From: CAVQMC01 sp963713505
GTDB lineage: Bacteria; Bacteroidota; Ignavibacteria; Ignavibacteriales; Ignavibacteriaceae
Direction of reading: 5' to 3'
Length of the DNA: 64,000 nucleotides
Assembly (NCBI GenBank): GCA_963713505.1
Contig: CAVQMC010000011.1
Coordinates: 1-64,000, forward strand
This document shows positions 49,208 to 58,701 of this stretch, piece by piece; the stretch's first letter is position 1, and every line of letters begins with the position of its first letter. The notes under the pieces are model-generated. The model had not been told where the DNA came from and did no database searches. It saw nothing but the letters and a program-made list of their open reading frames with translations. Both the position numbers and the translations under genes were made by a program.

Positions 49208-50407
49208 ATGGATCTCGCCTATAGCGCCGAATACGAGGAGTTTCGCGGCCAGGTGCGCGGCTTTCTCGAAGCCAATCGCGCAAAATTCCCGCAGAGCTAT
49301 GGCGAAGGCCGGCCCAATGCCGAAACGCTGGCCTGGCAGAGGCTTCTGATCGAGCATGGCTATGCCGCGCGCACCATTCCGCGGGAATATGGCGGCTATG
49401 GCGCCGAGCCGGACATTCTGAAATCGCGCATCATTGCCGAGGAATTCACCCGCGCCAGCGCGCCCGGCCCGCTCGCCAATCAGGGCATCTCCATGCTGGT
49501 GCCGACCTTGCTGGAACTCGGCACCGAGGAGCAGAAGCGCGAATTCATCGCGCCGACCCTGCGCGGCGAGATCATCTGGTGCCAGGGCTATTCCGAACCG
49601 GGCGCCGGCTCCGATCTGGCCTCGCTGCAAACCCGCGCCAGCGAAGACGCGCAACGATTTCATCATCAACGGCCAGAAGATCTGGACCTCGCACCGCCCA
49701 GCATGCCGACATGATCTTCTGCCTGGTGCGCACCGAGACGCGAAGCCCCAAGCATCAGGGCATCTCCTATCTGATGTTCTCGATGAAGACGCCGGGCATC
49801 GAGGTGCGCCCGCTGCAGACCATGACCAACCATGCCGAATTCAACGAGGTGTTCTTCACCGACGTGCGCGTGCCCAAGGACCAGATCGTCGGCGACCGCG
49901 GGCAGGGCTGGTTCGTCGCCAACGCCACGCTGAAGCACGAGCGCGGCATGCTGGGCGATCCCAATGCCGCGCAGACGCCGCCTCAAGGCCATCATCGACC
50001 TGATGAACGAGGAGACGGTCGACGGCACGAAGCTGATGGACAATCCGCTGCTGCGCGACCGGCTGATGCAGCTGCAGGCCCGCGTAATGGCGATGCAGTC
50101 CAACGGCTTGCGGCTGCTGACGGCCTCGATGACGCGGCGACGATGTCGGGCATGGCGCGGCTGATCGTCAAACTGCAGGGCTGCGAACTGAGCCACCAGC
50201 TCGCGGCCCTGGCCATCGATGCGCTGGGCGAACTCGGCGTGCTCTATGAGGGCAGCCCGCATCTGCAGGAGCGACGGCCGCTGGCAGCGCAGTACATGTT
50301 CGATCTCGGCCTGATCATCGGCGGCGGCACCGCGCAGATTCAGAAGAACATCATCTCCGAGCGCGGGCTCGGCATGCCGCGCGAACCGCAGCGCCGCCAA
50401 GGCATAG
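49208..50407 (+). CDS. Acyl-CoA dehydrogenase, frameshifted
   Basis: About 400 residues. LAYSAEYEEFRGQVRGFLEA and HGYAARTIPREYGGYGAEPD are typical openings. WCQGYSEPGAGSDLASLQTR is the FAD loop; FIINGQKIWTS follows. SYLMFSMKTPGIEVRPLQTM and the C-terminal GGGTAQIQKNIISERGLGMP are characteristic of the larger FadE-like group. The start at 49208 is preferred: AGAGGGA lies too close to the alternative ATG at 49199. Frameshifts near 49650, 49700, 49980, 50135 and 50395. It ends 11 bases before its paralogue. Confidence 0.88.
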
Positions 50408-50418
50408 GGACATCCGAT

Positions 50419-51517
50419 ATGGAATTCGCTCTCAGCTCCGACCAGACGATGATGCAGGACAGCGTGAACCGCACGCTGGAGCGCGTCTGCCCGCTCGATC
50501 GCGTCAAAGCCGCCGTGCAGAAGAAGGAAGCCGTCGCCCGCGACGTCTGGCAGAGCCTTGTCGAGCTCGGCGTGCCCGCGCTTCTGATCCCCGAAGCCCA
50601 TGGCGGGCTCGGCCTGTCGCTGCTCGATGCCGCGCTGGTCGCCGAAGCGCTCGGCCGCCGCCGCGCCGGTTCCCTTCATCGCCTCGCGCCGTGATGGCGC
50701 CCATCGCGCTGATGCGAAGCCGGCAGCGAGGCGCAGCAGGCGGCCTGGCTGCCGAGAGCTGGCCGCCGGCGAGATCATCGCCGGTGTCGCCATTTCCGAA
50801 CAGGTGTCCGGCGCGCGCGACGGCGCCGGCGTCACGCGCCGAAGGCGGCAAGCTCAACGGCAAGGCGCTGTTCGTGCTCGATTGCGGCGCCGCGGACATC
50901 TTCATCGTCGCCGACCGCAATCAGAATCTGCACATCGTCGATGCCAAGGCCGCCGGCCTCGAACGCATCGCGCTGACCGCCATCGACGAAACCCGCAGCC
51001 TCGGCGAGTTGCGCTTCGCCAATGTCGACGGCCGAGCCGCTCAACGCGGCCAACGATGCCGTCGTGCTCGACCCGGATGCGCGATGCCGGCTGGGTGATG
51101 CTGGCCGCCGACACGCTGGGCGCCGGCACGCGCATGCTGGAAAAGGCCGTGGACTATTCCAAGGAGCGCAAGCAGTTCGACCGCGTCATCGGCTCCTTCC
51201 AGGCGGTCAAGCATCTGTGCGCCGAGATGGCGGCCGAACTCGAGCCGGCCCGCGCGCTGGTCTGGTATGCGGCCCATGCCTTCGATGCCATTCCCGCCGA
51301 GGCCTCGCTGACGGCCGCGCACGCCAAGGCGCATCTGTCCGAGATCGGCCGCTTCGTCGCGCGCACCGCCACCGAGGTGCATGGCGGCATGGGCATCACC
51401 GATCTTCTCGGCTTGCACTACTGGTTCAAGCGCATCGGGCTGGACCGGCAATTGCTGGGCGGGCCCGAGCGCGTGCGCCATCTGGCGGCGGTGATGCAGG
51501 GTTTTGCCGCGGCCTGA
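50419..51517 (+). CDS. Acyl-CoA dehydrogenase (short form), frameshifted
   Basis: About 363 residues. EFALSSDQTMMQDSVNRTLE starts the helical domain; SLVELGVPALLIPEAHGGLG is typical. The C-terminal portion has AADTLGAGTRMLEKAVDYSK, ERKQFDRVIGSFQAVKHLCA and EVHGGMGITDLLGLHYWFKR. The classical EPGAGSD loop is replaced by a weaker segment (AISEQVSGARDGAGVT). It follows another acyl-CoA dehydrogenase with no gap; such pairs often form heterotetramers, which is inference here. Frameshifts near 50668, 50720, 50835, 51035 and 51085. Confidence 0.86.
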
Positions 51518-51527
51518 GCATGCGCGC

Positions 51528-53250
51528 TCACGTCTCGCCTTCGGTCTGGCCCTGGGCGGCTTGGATTTGCGGCTCGGGGATTTCCGGATCGGGAAAAATG
51601 AGTTCGACCACCGTGCCGTGCCCGGGCCGGGAGCGGATGTCGGTCTGGCCGCCCACCTGCGATCCGAACGTCAGCATCAGCTTCGCGCCGACGCGGGCCT
51701 CGGCGTCCTCAGGCGCATAGCCTTCGCCGTCGTCTTCGACCGCCAGGCGCAGCATGCCGTCCTCCACCGGCTTCAGGCTGACCTGATCGTGCCGGTTTGC
51801 TGCGACTGCGGGATAGGCGTGCTTGAAGACATTCGTCAGCGCTTCGACCGTGAACAGGGATAGCGGCGCGGCAAGGTTGCCCGAAACCTGCCGCGGGACC
51901 AGATCGAGTTTCATCTTCCAGGCCGGAACGGTCGCCGGCAAAACCTTCGCGAGTCTGCTCGGCAAGATCGTTCAGAAGCTGGCCGATATCGACGACGCGT
52001 GACATCCTCGATGTCGTGCAGGATGCGATGGACGAGGGCCAGCGCGTTGATGCGCGCGCGAGCCTGTTTCAACGCCTCCTGTGCCGCGGGATCGTGCACG
52101 CGGCCGGCCTGCAGGCTGAGCAGACTCATCACGATCTGCAGATTGTTCTTCACCCGGTGATGGATTTCGCGGATCAGCATGGATTTCTGGTCCAGCGCAT
52201 CATGCAGCCGCCGGTCGCGGTCCTGGATCGAATCGGCCATCTCGGCCATGGACCGCCCAAAGCCGGAATTCGGTGGGGCTCCTTCAGGGCTGGCCGCAGC
52301 GAATAGTGGCCGCTGCTATAGGCGGCGGAGACGCGGCGCAGATGGACGATCCAGCGCGTGATCTGCCGTTCCGTCACCAGCCAGATCGCGATCCAGCTCA
52401 GCGCCAGCATGACAAAGGGCAACATGAAGTCGGTGCCGACATGGATATAGGTGGCGCCGAACAACTCGGATTCTGCGCATGGCGAAGCCGACATAGACAC
52501 TGCTGCCCAGCAACGTCGCGGTGGAATAGAGCCAATTGTGTCCGTCGTTGTCGTTGACGGTATAGAGGTCCTGCCCGGCGTTCGCACGGCATTGGCATGG
52601 GCAAAGATCGGTGCGGCGACGTTGCGCTTGTTGGCGCGCGATGACGGTTCCGTTCTGGTCGAAGATCGCGACCACCGCGCCTTCGGGCAATCGTTTGGCG
52701 TGCATCATGTAGTCGAGCCAGCGCACATCGATGGCGATGGCGATGGCGCCGTTGAAGCCGATGGCGTTGCGCATCGGCAGCATGCCCACGATCACCGGCC
52801 GCTTCGGTGAACGGACTGGCGATCTGTCCGCTGACGACGAAATCGCTTCGCGTCTTCGCGCGCTGCCACACGGCGCGTCCCGCCACGCTGCGTCCGATGG
52901 CTGTGGTGATCGGCCGCGCAAATGACATTCCCGTGGCGATTGATGCGGGCAAGGTTGGTGAAGAAGGTGAGCCCGCGCAGCGAATCGGTCAGCGCCCGGT
53001 TGCAGCCTCTGCCGCCCGTGCGCACGTCCGGCAGATTGGCGAGCGCCCGCACGATCTGCTCGGCCGCGGCCAGCATGTTGCCTTCGCTCGAAGCGGCCGC
53101 GCGCGTGGTCTGCACCAGACGTTCGCTGATGCTCTCGGTGTCGCGTTTGACGCGATCCATGCCCTGCACGAAACTCGCCACCGCGATCGGCGACAGCGCA
53201 ATCGTGATTGCGATGAGAAGTCGTATCCGCAGCGACCAGCCCGGATGCGG
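51528..53250 (-). CDS. Membrane sensor histidine kinase of the HisKA_2 type, frameshifted
   Basis: About 570 residues. N-terminal membrane segment LRIRLLIAITIALSPIAVAS, a periplasmic sensor region of about 250 residues, a second membrane segment (PFVMLALSWIAIWLV), then a HAMP-like linker. The dimerisation box is LIREIHHRVKNNLQIVMSLL, the HisKA_2/HWE signature of general-stress kinases, followed by an ATPase domain (VEALTNVFKHAYPA; RSRPGHGTVVELIF). It lies directly downstream of ecfG in the same direction, so it is a good candidate for the PhyR kinase. Start uncertain because the first residues cannot be placed on an ATG/GTG. Many frameshifts. Confidence 0.83.
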
Positions 53251-53260
53251 CGGATCGGAT

Positions 53261-53930
53261 CTATTTGGAGGCGGGGTCCTTGGGGCGCCGCTTGGGGACG
53301 GTGCCCGGGGGTTTGCGGCGGGGCCAGCCGGTCCAGCTGCGCCATGATGTCATTGGCGGCGTCTCCTTCTGCCGGATGCTCGGCAGGCGGCAAGGGGGCT
53401 GTGCCTTCCAGTATGGATATCAATGCGCGTCTGGCGCGGGCAACCCGGCTTTTCACCGTGCCGACGGCGCAATTGCAGATTTTCGCGGCGTCTTCGTAGG
53501 AGAAGCCCCCGGCACCCACCAGAATCAGGGCCTCGCGCTGTTCGTCCGACAGAGCAGTCAGGGCGCGCGTCACGTCCGAAAGTTCGGCCGCCCAGGTTTG
53601 CTGGCCGGCAAGTCCGGGAATGCGCTCGGCCGCATCCTCATCCCAGGGCTGCTGGCGCCAGGAGCGGCGGCGGTCGGAATAATACTGGTTTCTGAGAATC
53701 GTGAAGAGCCAAGCCTTCAGGTTGGTCCCGGCGGCAAAGCTGCTGCGCGCCTGCCAGGCCTTTACAAGGGCTTCCTGTGCGAGATCGTCTGCCATCTCCG
53801 GCTTGCCGCACAGCGAACGGGCGAAGGCGCGCAGAAACGGCACCAGATCGAGCAGGCCCGCCTTGAATGCGGCGTCTGTCTCGGGCTTGGTCACGGGCTT
53901 CTTGGGAGGCTCGATGTGCGTTCCCGTCAC
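53261..53930 (-). CDS. ecfG: EcfG-type general stress sigma factor
   Basis: A 222-residue ECF sigma factor (ECF15 group). Region 2 is LVPFLRAFARSLCGKPEMAD, DLAQEALVKAWQARSSFAAG, then LKAWLFTILRNQYYSDRRRS. Region 4 is ALTALSDEQREALILVGAGG, FSYEDAAKICNCAVGTVKSR, then VARARRALISILEG. The start is GTG at 53930, overlapping the nepR stop (GTGA, 53927-53930). It is intact, ending KRRPKDPASK at 53261. It is expected to recognise GGAAC-N16/17-CGTT promoters, several of which are nearby. Confidence 0.94.
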
Positions 53931-54145
53931 GACGTTTTGCTGTCCTCTTCGGCAGGGGTTGGGTGGGTGTCGATCTGTTTCAGCAGGTCCAGGAAGTCCT
54001 TCGGGACAGGCTCTTCGGCGACACTGTCGTAGAAGCGCCGCAACTCGCGGCCGATCGCCTGCTGCCGCGCGCGAATCTCTCGCTTGTCGGTGGAGCTCAC
54101 CGCGTTCTCCCCCTTAAGGCTCTTTTTTTCCTGCACATTTTTCAC
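53927..54145 (-). CDS. nepR: Anti-sigma factor NepR
   Basis: A small protein of 57-72 residues. The conserved core is IGRELRRFYDSVAEEPVPKD, then FLDLLKQID, which is the two-helix NepR signature that binds EcfG and PhyR. The ATG at 54145 gives 72 residues; a GTG at 54100, preceded by GGGGGAGA, gives a 57-residue form starting VSSTDKRE and may be the true start. It is translationally coupled to ecfG. A consensus EcfG promoter lies 109 bases upstream of the longer start. Confidence 0.93.
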   Translation of the reverse strand: MKNVQEKKSLKGENAVSSTDKREIRARQQAIGRELRRFYDSVAEEPVPKDFLDLLKQIDTHPTPAEEDSKTS

Positions 54146-54253
54146 TGGGTTCCAGCTTTGTCGTTGTCGTGTCGACGGTCCCGCAGCCCCTTCCGGGTTT
54201 ATGGAATCAGGCGGTCGGAACGGCGTATTCTATCGTACCAACCGTTTGACCCG

Positions 54254-54279
54254 AACGTTGCGGGCGCAAGGAAAGTTCC
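54254..54279 (-). promoter_or_regulatory. EcfG-type promoter of nepR-ecfG
   Basis: On the minus strand the sequence is GGAAC, 17 bases, then CGTT, an exact match to the alphaproteobacterial general-stress sigma consensus. It points toward nepR-ecfG and implies autoregulation. Confidence 0.85.
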
Positions 54280-54288
54280 CACCTGACT

Positions 54289-54313
54289 GGAAACATTTTC
54301 CCGGAAATTCGTT
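54289..54313 (+). promoter_or_regulatory. EcfG-like promoter of phyR
   Basis: GGAAA, 16 bases, then CGTT; one mismatch from GGAAC-N16-CGTT. It lies 48 bases before the phyR start and ten bases from the oppositely directed nepR promoter, forming a divergent pair. Confidence 0.6.
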
Positions 54314-54360
54314 TCCGTTGCGGGTGTCCACGTTACAAATCTTCGAAGGAGCTGGCTTCC

Positions 54361-55156
54361 ATGCCCATGCACAGGCCCTGGCGCAGCATTTGCCCTATCT
54401 GCGCCGCTATGCCCGGGCCCTGACGGGCGCCCAGGATACCGGCGACGCTCTTGTCCGGGCCGCTCTGACGGCCATTGCTTCCAAGGCGCAAACGCTTGAC
54501 GAGCCGTCTTCCGCCTCGCGTGGGCCTCTACAAACTGTTCCATACGATCTGGCGCGGCGCCGGCCACGCGCAGGGCCCGCCTCCGGATGGCGTGCCCGGA
54601 GGGCCGGATGAGCGCCTGAAGGCGCTTTCGGGCATGGACGCGCGCCGCCCTGTTGCTGACGGCTGTCGAGGGCTTCAGCCTGGAGGAGGCCGGCGCCATC
54701 CTCTGCCCTGCGCCCGGATCAGGTGGAACCGTCGATCCTGCATGCGCAGCAGGCGATCGAGCGCGATCTGGCCTCGCGCATCCTGATCATCGAGGACGAG
54801 CCCATTATCGCGCTGGACCTCGAAAGCCTGGTCACCGAGCTGGGCCACACCGTCGTGGCCTCGGCCACCACCCGCGATCAGGCCGTGCAGCGATGCGCTG
54901 GCGCACAGGCCCGGCCTGATCCTGGCCGACATCAATCTGGGCGAGGGCGGCTCGGGCATCGATGCCGTCAGCGAAATCCTGGACGGCTTTCGATGTGCCG
55001 GTGATCTTCATCACCGCCTATCCCGAAAAGCTTGCTGACGGGCGAGCGGCCGGAGCCGACCTATCTGATCGCCAAGCCGTTTCTGCCCGAAACGGTGCAG
55101 GCGACGGTGGGCCAGGCGCTGTTCTTCCACCCCGCTGAGGCGGCACGCGGCCTGAG
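54361..55156 (+). CDS. phyR: Anti-anti-sigma response regulator PhyR, frameshifted
   Basis: About 260 residues. The sigma-like N-terminal domain has LAQHLPYLRRYARALTGAQD, GLYKLFHTIWRG, and LLLTAVEGFSLEEAGAIL. The C-terminal receiver has RILIIEDEPIIALDLESLVT, phospho-Asp in LILADINLGEGGSGIDAVSE, and TYLIAKPFLPETVQATVGQA. On phosphorylation PhyR binds NepR and frees EcfG. The start at 54361 (ATG, with GAAGGAG upstream) requires one extra base near 54375; further insertions lie near 54515, 54632, 54705, 54890, 54985 and 55030. The end is inferred at TGA near 55154, reached with one more shift. Confidence 0.88.
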
Positions 55157-55205
55157 AAAAGTCGGCGCCTTGCCGAAAATTTTTCGCGAGCCCGGCACCA
55201 GAGGC

Positions 55206-55230
55206 GGAACCACCTCCGCGGTCCGGCGTT
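55206..55230 (+). promoter_or_regulatory. EcfG-type promoter of the AI-2E family permease gene
   Basis: GGAAC, 16 bases, CGTT, an exact consensus match, 105 bases before the permease GTG start. Confidence 0.8.
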
Positions 55231-55334
55231 CTTTTTCCCGAGCGGATGTCCGATCCGGTACGCCCCAGCCCCTTCGACACCCCGCATCGGGTGTCCGCTC
55301 ACCCTTCTCCCCCCTTTTGAAATTTCAGGAGACG

Positions 55335-56540
55335 GTGGTCGCAAAATCGTCCGCCGGGCCATCGGTGAACGCTCCGCTCCACGCCGTGCCTGTGTCCGAG
55401 CGGGCCGCGTGCCGGGCCGGTGTCGGCGCTGCGCCGGGACCTCGGGATGATCAAAATCGGCGTCGGCGGAACTTGTGCATCCTGGCGGCGTTGACTGGCG
55501 GCGTCGCGGCCGGCGGAATTCTGGCGCCAACGGCCATCGCCGTGGTGCTGGCGCTGGTTCTGGCGCCGGTGGCACTCGGGCTGGAGCGCCTGGGCCTGTT
55601 TCCGGGGCTGGCCGCGCTGCTGGTCGTGGGTGTGACGATTTCGAGTGTGATCGTCGGCGGCCTGGCGCTCGCACCCTCGGTTTCGGTCTGGGTCAAGCGC
55701 ACCCCGCAGCTGGTCCATTCGATCGAGCAGAAGCTGCGGCCACTCAAGCGCGAGCTGGCGGCGGTGGAATCCGCCTCCCAGAAGATCACGCATGTCGCGT
55801 CGGGCGGGAGCATCCGCCCGGCGGCCGCGACCGCTGCTCCCGGCCGAGCCTGCTCGAGATGGCGGCGACGTCTGCGCCGGCGATCCTGGCCAAGATACTC
55901 TATGTCGCCGTTCTGACGGTGTTCCTGCTTTCGGATCGAGCGCGCTACACGCGGCTAGTTGATCATGACGCCGCGCAGCTTTGCCGGGCGCGTGCGCGCG
56001 GCCCGAATCTGCCGCGATGTGCAAAGCCGGGTTTCGGGCTATCTCTTCGTTCTGGTCTGCATCAATCTGGGCCAGGCGGCCATCATTGCCGCCTGCTTTT
56101 ACCTGGCCGGGATCGGCGATCCGATTCTTTGGGGCATTGCCTATGGCGCCTGAACTTCGTGCCGTTCATCGGGCCGACCGCGATCATCCTTGCGGCGCTC
56201 GCGGTTGGCTTTGCCACGGAGAAGACTTTGCTCGATGCGCTTGTGCCGGCTGCGATCCTGCTCGGTCTCAACACCATCGAATCCAATTTCGTCCAGCCCT
56301 GGTTGCTCTCCCGCCGCATCGTCGTCAGCCCCATCGCGATCTTCGTGACGGTGGCGACATTGATCTGGATGTGGGGTGTGGCAGCCGCCGTCACGGCGGT
56401 GCCGATCCTGATCCTGGTTCATGTGGTGATGATGCACATCCCGTCCTTGCGGCCCGATTTCGGAACTTCTTGCAACCGAACACGGTCCATATGTCGAGCA
56501 CCCGAAAGCGGAACCGCCTGCGCTACCGGCCGTTTCCTGA
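55335..56540 (+). CDS. AI-2E family transporter (PerM-like permease), frameshifted
   Basis: A protein of about 400 residues with seven to eight membrane segments, for example TAIAVVLALVLAPVALGLER and LFPGLAALLVVGVTISSVIV. The family motif region reads YLFVLVCINLGQAAIIAACF, then GIGDPILWGIAYGALNFVPF across a frameshift near 56150, followed by IGPTAIILAALAVGFATEKT and GLNTIESNFVQPWLLSRRIV. The start is probably GTG at 55335, after AGGAG. Frameshifts near 55830, 55960, 56150 and 56465. Known family roles include AI-2 or small-molecule export and Na+/H+ exchange; the substrate is not inferable. Under direct EcfG control by its promoter. Confidence 0.87.
56510..56534 (+). promoter_or_regulatory. 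EcfG-type promoter of the CsbD-family gene
   Basis: GGAAC, 16 bases, CGTT, an exact match, 58 bases before the csbD-like start. It lies inside the last codons of the permease gene, so csbD would have its own stress transcript as well as read-through. Confidence 0.8.
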
Positions 56541-56591
56541 CTGTGGGTCCGCGCCGCAACGGCGCGCTCCGCCAACAAGGAGACGGCAGCA

Positions 56592-56816
56592 ATGAACTGG
56601 GATCAGGTCGAAGGCAATTGGAAGCTGTACAAGGGCAAGGCCCGCGAACAATGGGGCAAGCTCAGCGATAGCGACATGGAAAAGATTGCCGGCAAGCGCG
56701 ATCAGCTCGTGGGCCGCATCCAGACATCCTACGGCATCGCCAAGGAAGAAGCCGAAAAGCAGGTCGCCGAATTCTCGCGTCACCTCAAGGCTGCCGACAA
56801 GGATTTGCGCCACTAA
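56592..56816 (+). CDS. CsbD-family stress protein
   Basis: An intact 74-residue hydrophilic protein. MNWDQVEGNWKLYKGKAREQ is the CsbD start; GKRDQLVGRIQTSYGIAKEE, AEKQVAEFSRHLKAADKDL complete the four-helix repeat-like family. CsbD proteins are abundant under general stress in many bacteria, function unknown. Preceded by AAGGAGACGGCAGCA, a good ribosome site. The dedicated EcfG promoter upstream supports a stress role. Confidence 0.93.
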   Translation: MNWDQVEGNWKLYKGKAREQWGKLSDSDMEKIAGKRDQLVGRIQTSYGIAKEEAEKQVAEFSRHLKAADKDLRH

Positions 56817-56909
56817 CGCATCGCCCGGCGCAATCCGATCGCCGGCAATACGGTTCGTGGCCGGCCGCGAGGCTGTGGCTTGCAGCCCTGCGCGGACGTG
56901 TCTCTGCGA

Positions 56910-57479
56910 TCAGTCTCTGGCGCGCTCGACGTAGGAGCCGTCTGCGGTCAGCACGGTGATGCGCGTGCCGGTGGTGATGTGCGTCGGCACCATGGTGCGC
57001 ACGCCGTTGGACAGCATGGCCGGCTTGAACGAGCCGGATGCCGTCTGGCCCTTGACCACCGGTTCGGTGTCGACCACTTCGAAGGTTGCGCGCGCGGGCA
57101 GCTCGATCGAGATCGGCGTGCCGTTGTAGAGCGACAGCCGCACTTCCATGTTCTCGATCAGATAGGGCACGGTGTCGCCCAGCACGGTCAGCGGCACATG
57201 GATCTGGTCGAAATTCTCCGGGTCCATGAACACATACTGGTCGCCATCCTGGTACAGGTAGTTGAAGGCGCGCTCGTCGATGAACGCCTTCTCCAGCGTG
57301 TCGGTGGTCTTGTAGCGCTCATTGACCTTGTTGCCGTCGGAGATGCGGCGCAGTTCGAGCTGGGTCACCGGCGTGCCCTTGCCCGGATGGATGTTCTCGG
57401 CGGTGAGCACGACATAGAGCTTGCCGTCCTTTTCGACGACATTGCCTTTGCGGATATTGCTGGCGATCACGGCAACCAA
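56910..57479 (-). CDS. efp: Translation elongation factor P
   Basis: A 189-residue protein, intact. The modified-lysine loop is IHPGKGTPVTQLELRRISDG, so the lysine at the tip is present. KGNVVEKDGKLYVVLTAENI starts the KOW-like domain, and the S1/OB-like C-terminal domain has GTRITVLTADGSYVERARD. TTG at 57479 is the most likely start (protein VAVIASNIRKG); a GTG a few codons inside is possible. EF-P relieves stalling at polyproline. The EpmA gene starts 140 bases away on the opposite strand. Confidence 0.95.
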   Translation of the reverse strand: MVAVIASNIRKGNVVEKDGKLYVVLTAENIHPGKGTPVTQLELRRISDGNKVNERYKTTDTLEKAFIDERAFNYLYQDGDQYVFMDPENFDQIHVPLTVLGDTVPYLIENMEVRLSLYNGTPISIELPARATFEVVDTEPVVKGQTASGSFKPAMLSNGVRTMVPTHITTGTRITVLTADGSYVERARD

Positions 57480-57618
57480 GGGTCTGCTCCTGCGTGCGGA
57501 TATTGGGCGGGCCCGCCTATAGCAGTCCGCCATGGGAAGGCCAAGGCCCCGGGACCGGCGCCAAACGGCCCGATTCCGGGCTTGTGCCGCCCGCCACCCC
57601 ATGCGATTCCCGGCTCGC

Positions 57619-58665
57619 ATGAGCGAAGCTTCGCCATGGTGGGCGCCGACACGCCATGCCGACCGCCGGCCGGCGCTGATGGCGCGCGGGCGGATCAAGA
57701 CGGCGTTGCGCGGCTGGTTCGAGGCGCCGAGGCTTCGTCGAGGTCGAATGCGGCGCGCTCGCCGTCTCGCCCGGCAATGAGGCCCATCTGCACGCGTTCC
57801 GGACCGAGGCGCTGACCACCGGCGGCGAGGCCCGGCACGCTCTATCTCCACACCTCGCCGGAATTCGCGGCCAAGAAGCTGCTGGCGGCCGGCGAGACGA
57901 AGATATTCGATTTCGCCCGCGTCTTCCGCAATCGCGAGCGCGGCCCGCTGCATGCCCCCGAATTCACCATGCTGGAATGGTATCGCGCCAACCAGACCTA
58001 TGACGCGGTGATCGCCGACACGCTGGCGCTCGTCCGGCTGGCGGCCGACACCACCGGGATCAAGGCGCTTTGCCTATCGTGACCGCATCTGCGATCCGCG
58101 CGCGGAGCCGGAGCGGCTGAGCGTCGCCGACGCCTTTCAGCGCCATGCCGGGATCGATCTCTTCGCCGCGCTCAACCGGGCCGGCGAGGGTGATCGCGCC
58201 GCGCTCGCGCCGATGGCGGAGGCCGCGGGCATCGCCGTGGCCGAAGACGATTCCTGGTCGGACATCTTCTCCAAGGTCCTGGTCGCCAGGATCGAACCGG
58301 AACTCGGCAATGGGCGGCTGACGGTGCTCTATGAATATCCGCGCTGCGAGGCGGCGCTGGCGCGCGGCCAGCGCCGGCGACGGCGCGCGTGGCCGAGCGC
58401 TTCGAGCTTTATGCCTGCGGCGTGGAACTCGCCAACGGTTTCGGCGAACTGATCGATCCGTTCGAGCAGCGAAAGCGCTTCGAACTGGAAATGGCGGAGA
58501 AGGAGCGCGTCTATGGCGAGCGCTATCCCGATCGACGAGGATTTCCTGGCCGCGCTGGCGCAGATGCCGCCTTCGTCCGGCGTCGCGCTCGGTTTCGACC
58601 GGCTTGCGATGCTCGCCGCCGGCGCCCGCACGATCGACGACGTCATCTGGACTCCGGCGCCGTGA
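57619..58665 (+). CDS. epmA: EF-P--(R)-beta-lysine ligase EpmA (GenX/PoxA), frameshifted
   Basis: About 345 residues, class II lysyl-tRNA-synthetase catalytic core without an anticodon-binding domain. Motif 1-like start KTALRGWF, then motif 2 RVFRNRERGPLHAPEFTMLE (about 57918-57980) and motif 3 GVALGFDRLAMLAAGARTID. HTSPEFAAKKLLAAGETKIF and ELANGFGELIDPFEQRKRFE are characteristic. Frameshifts near 57737, 57830, 58070, 58367 and 58525. It lies beside efp, whose lysine it modifies, a common arrangement. Confidence 0.9.
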
Positions 58666-58701
58666 TCCGGCACCTCGCCGCCCGTCCGGCGGGAGAGATG
58701 T

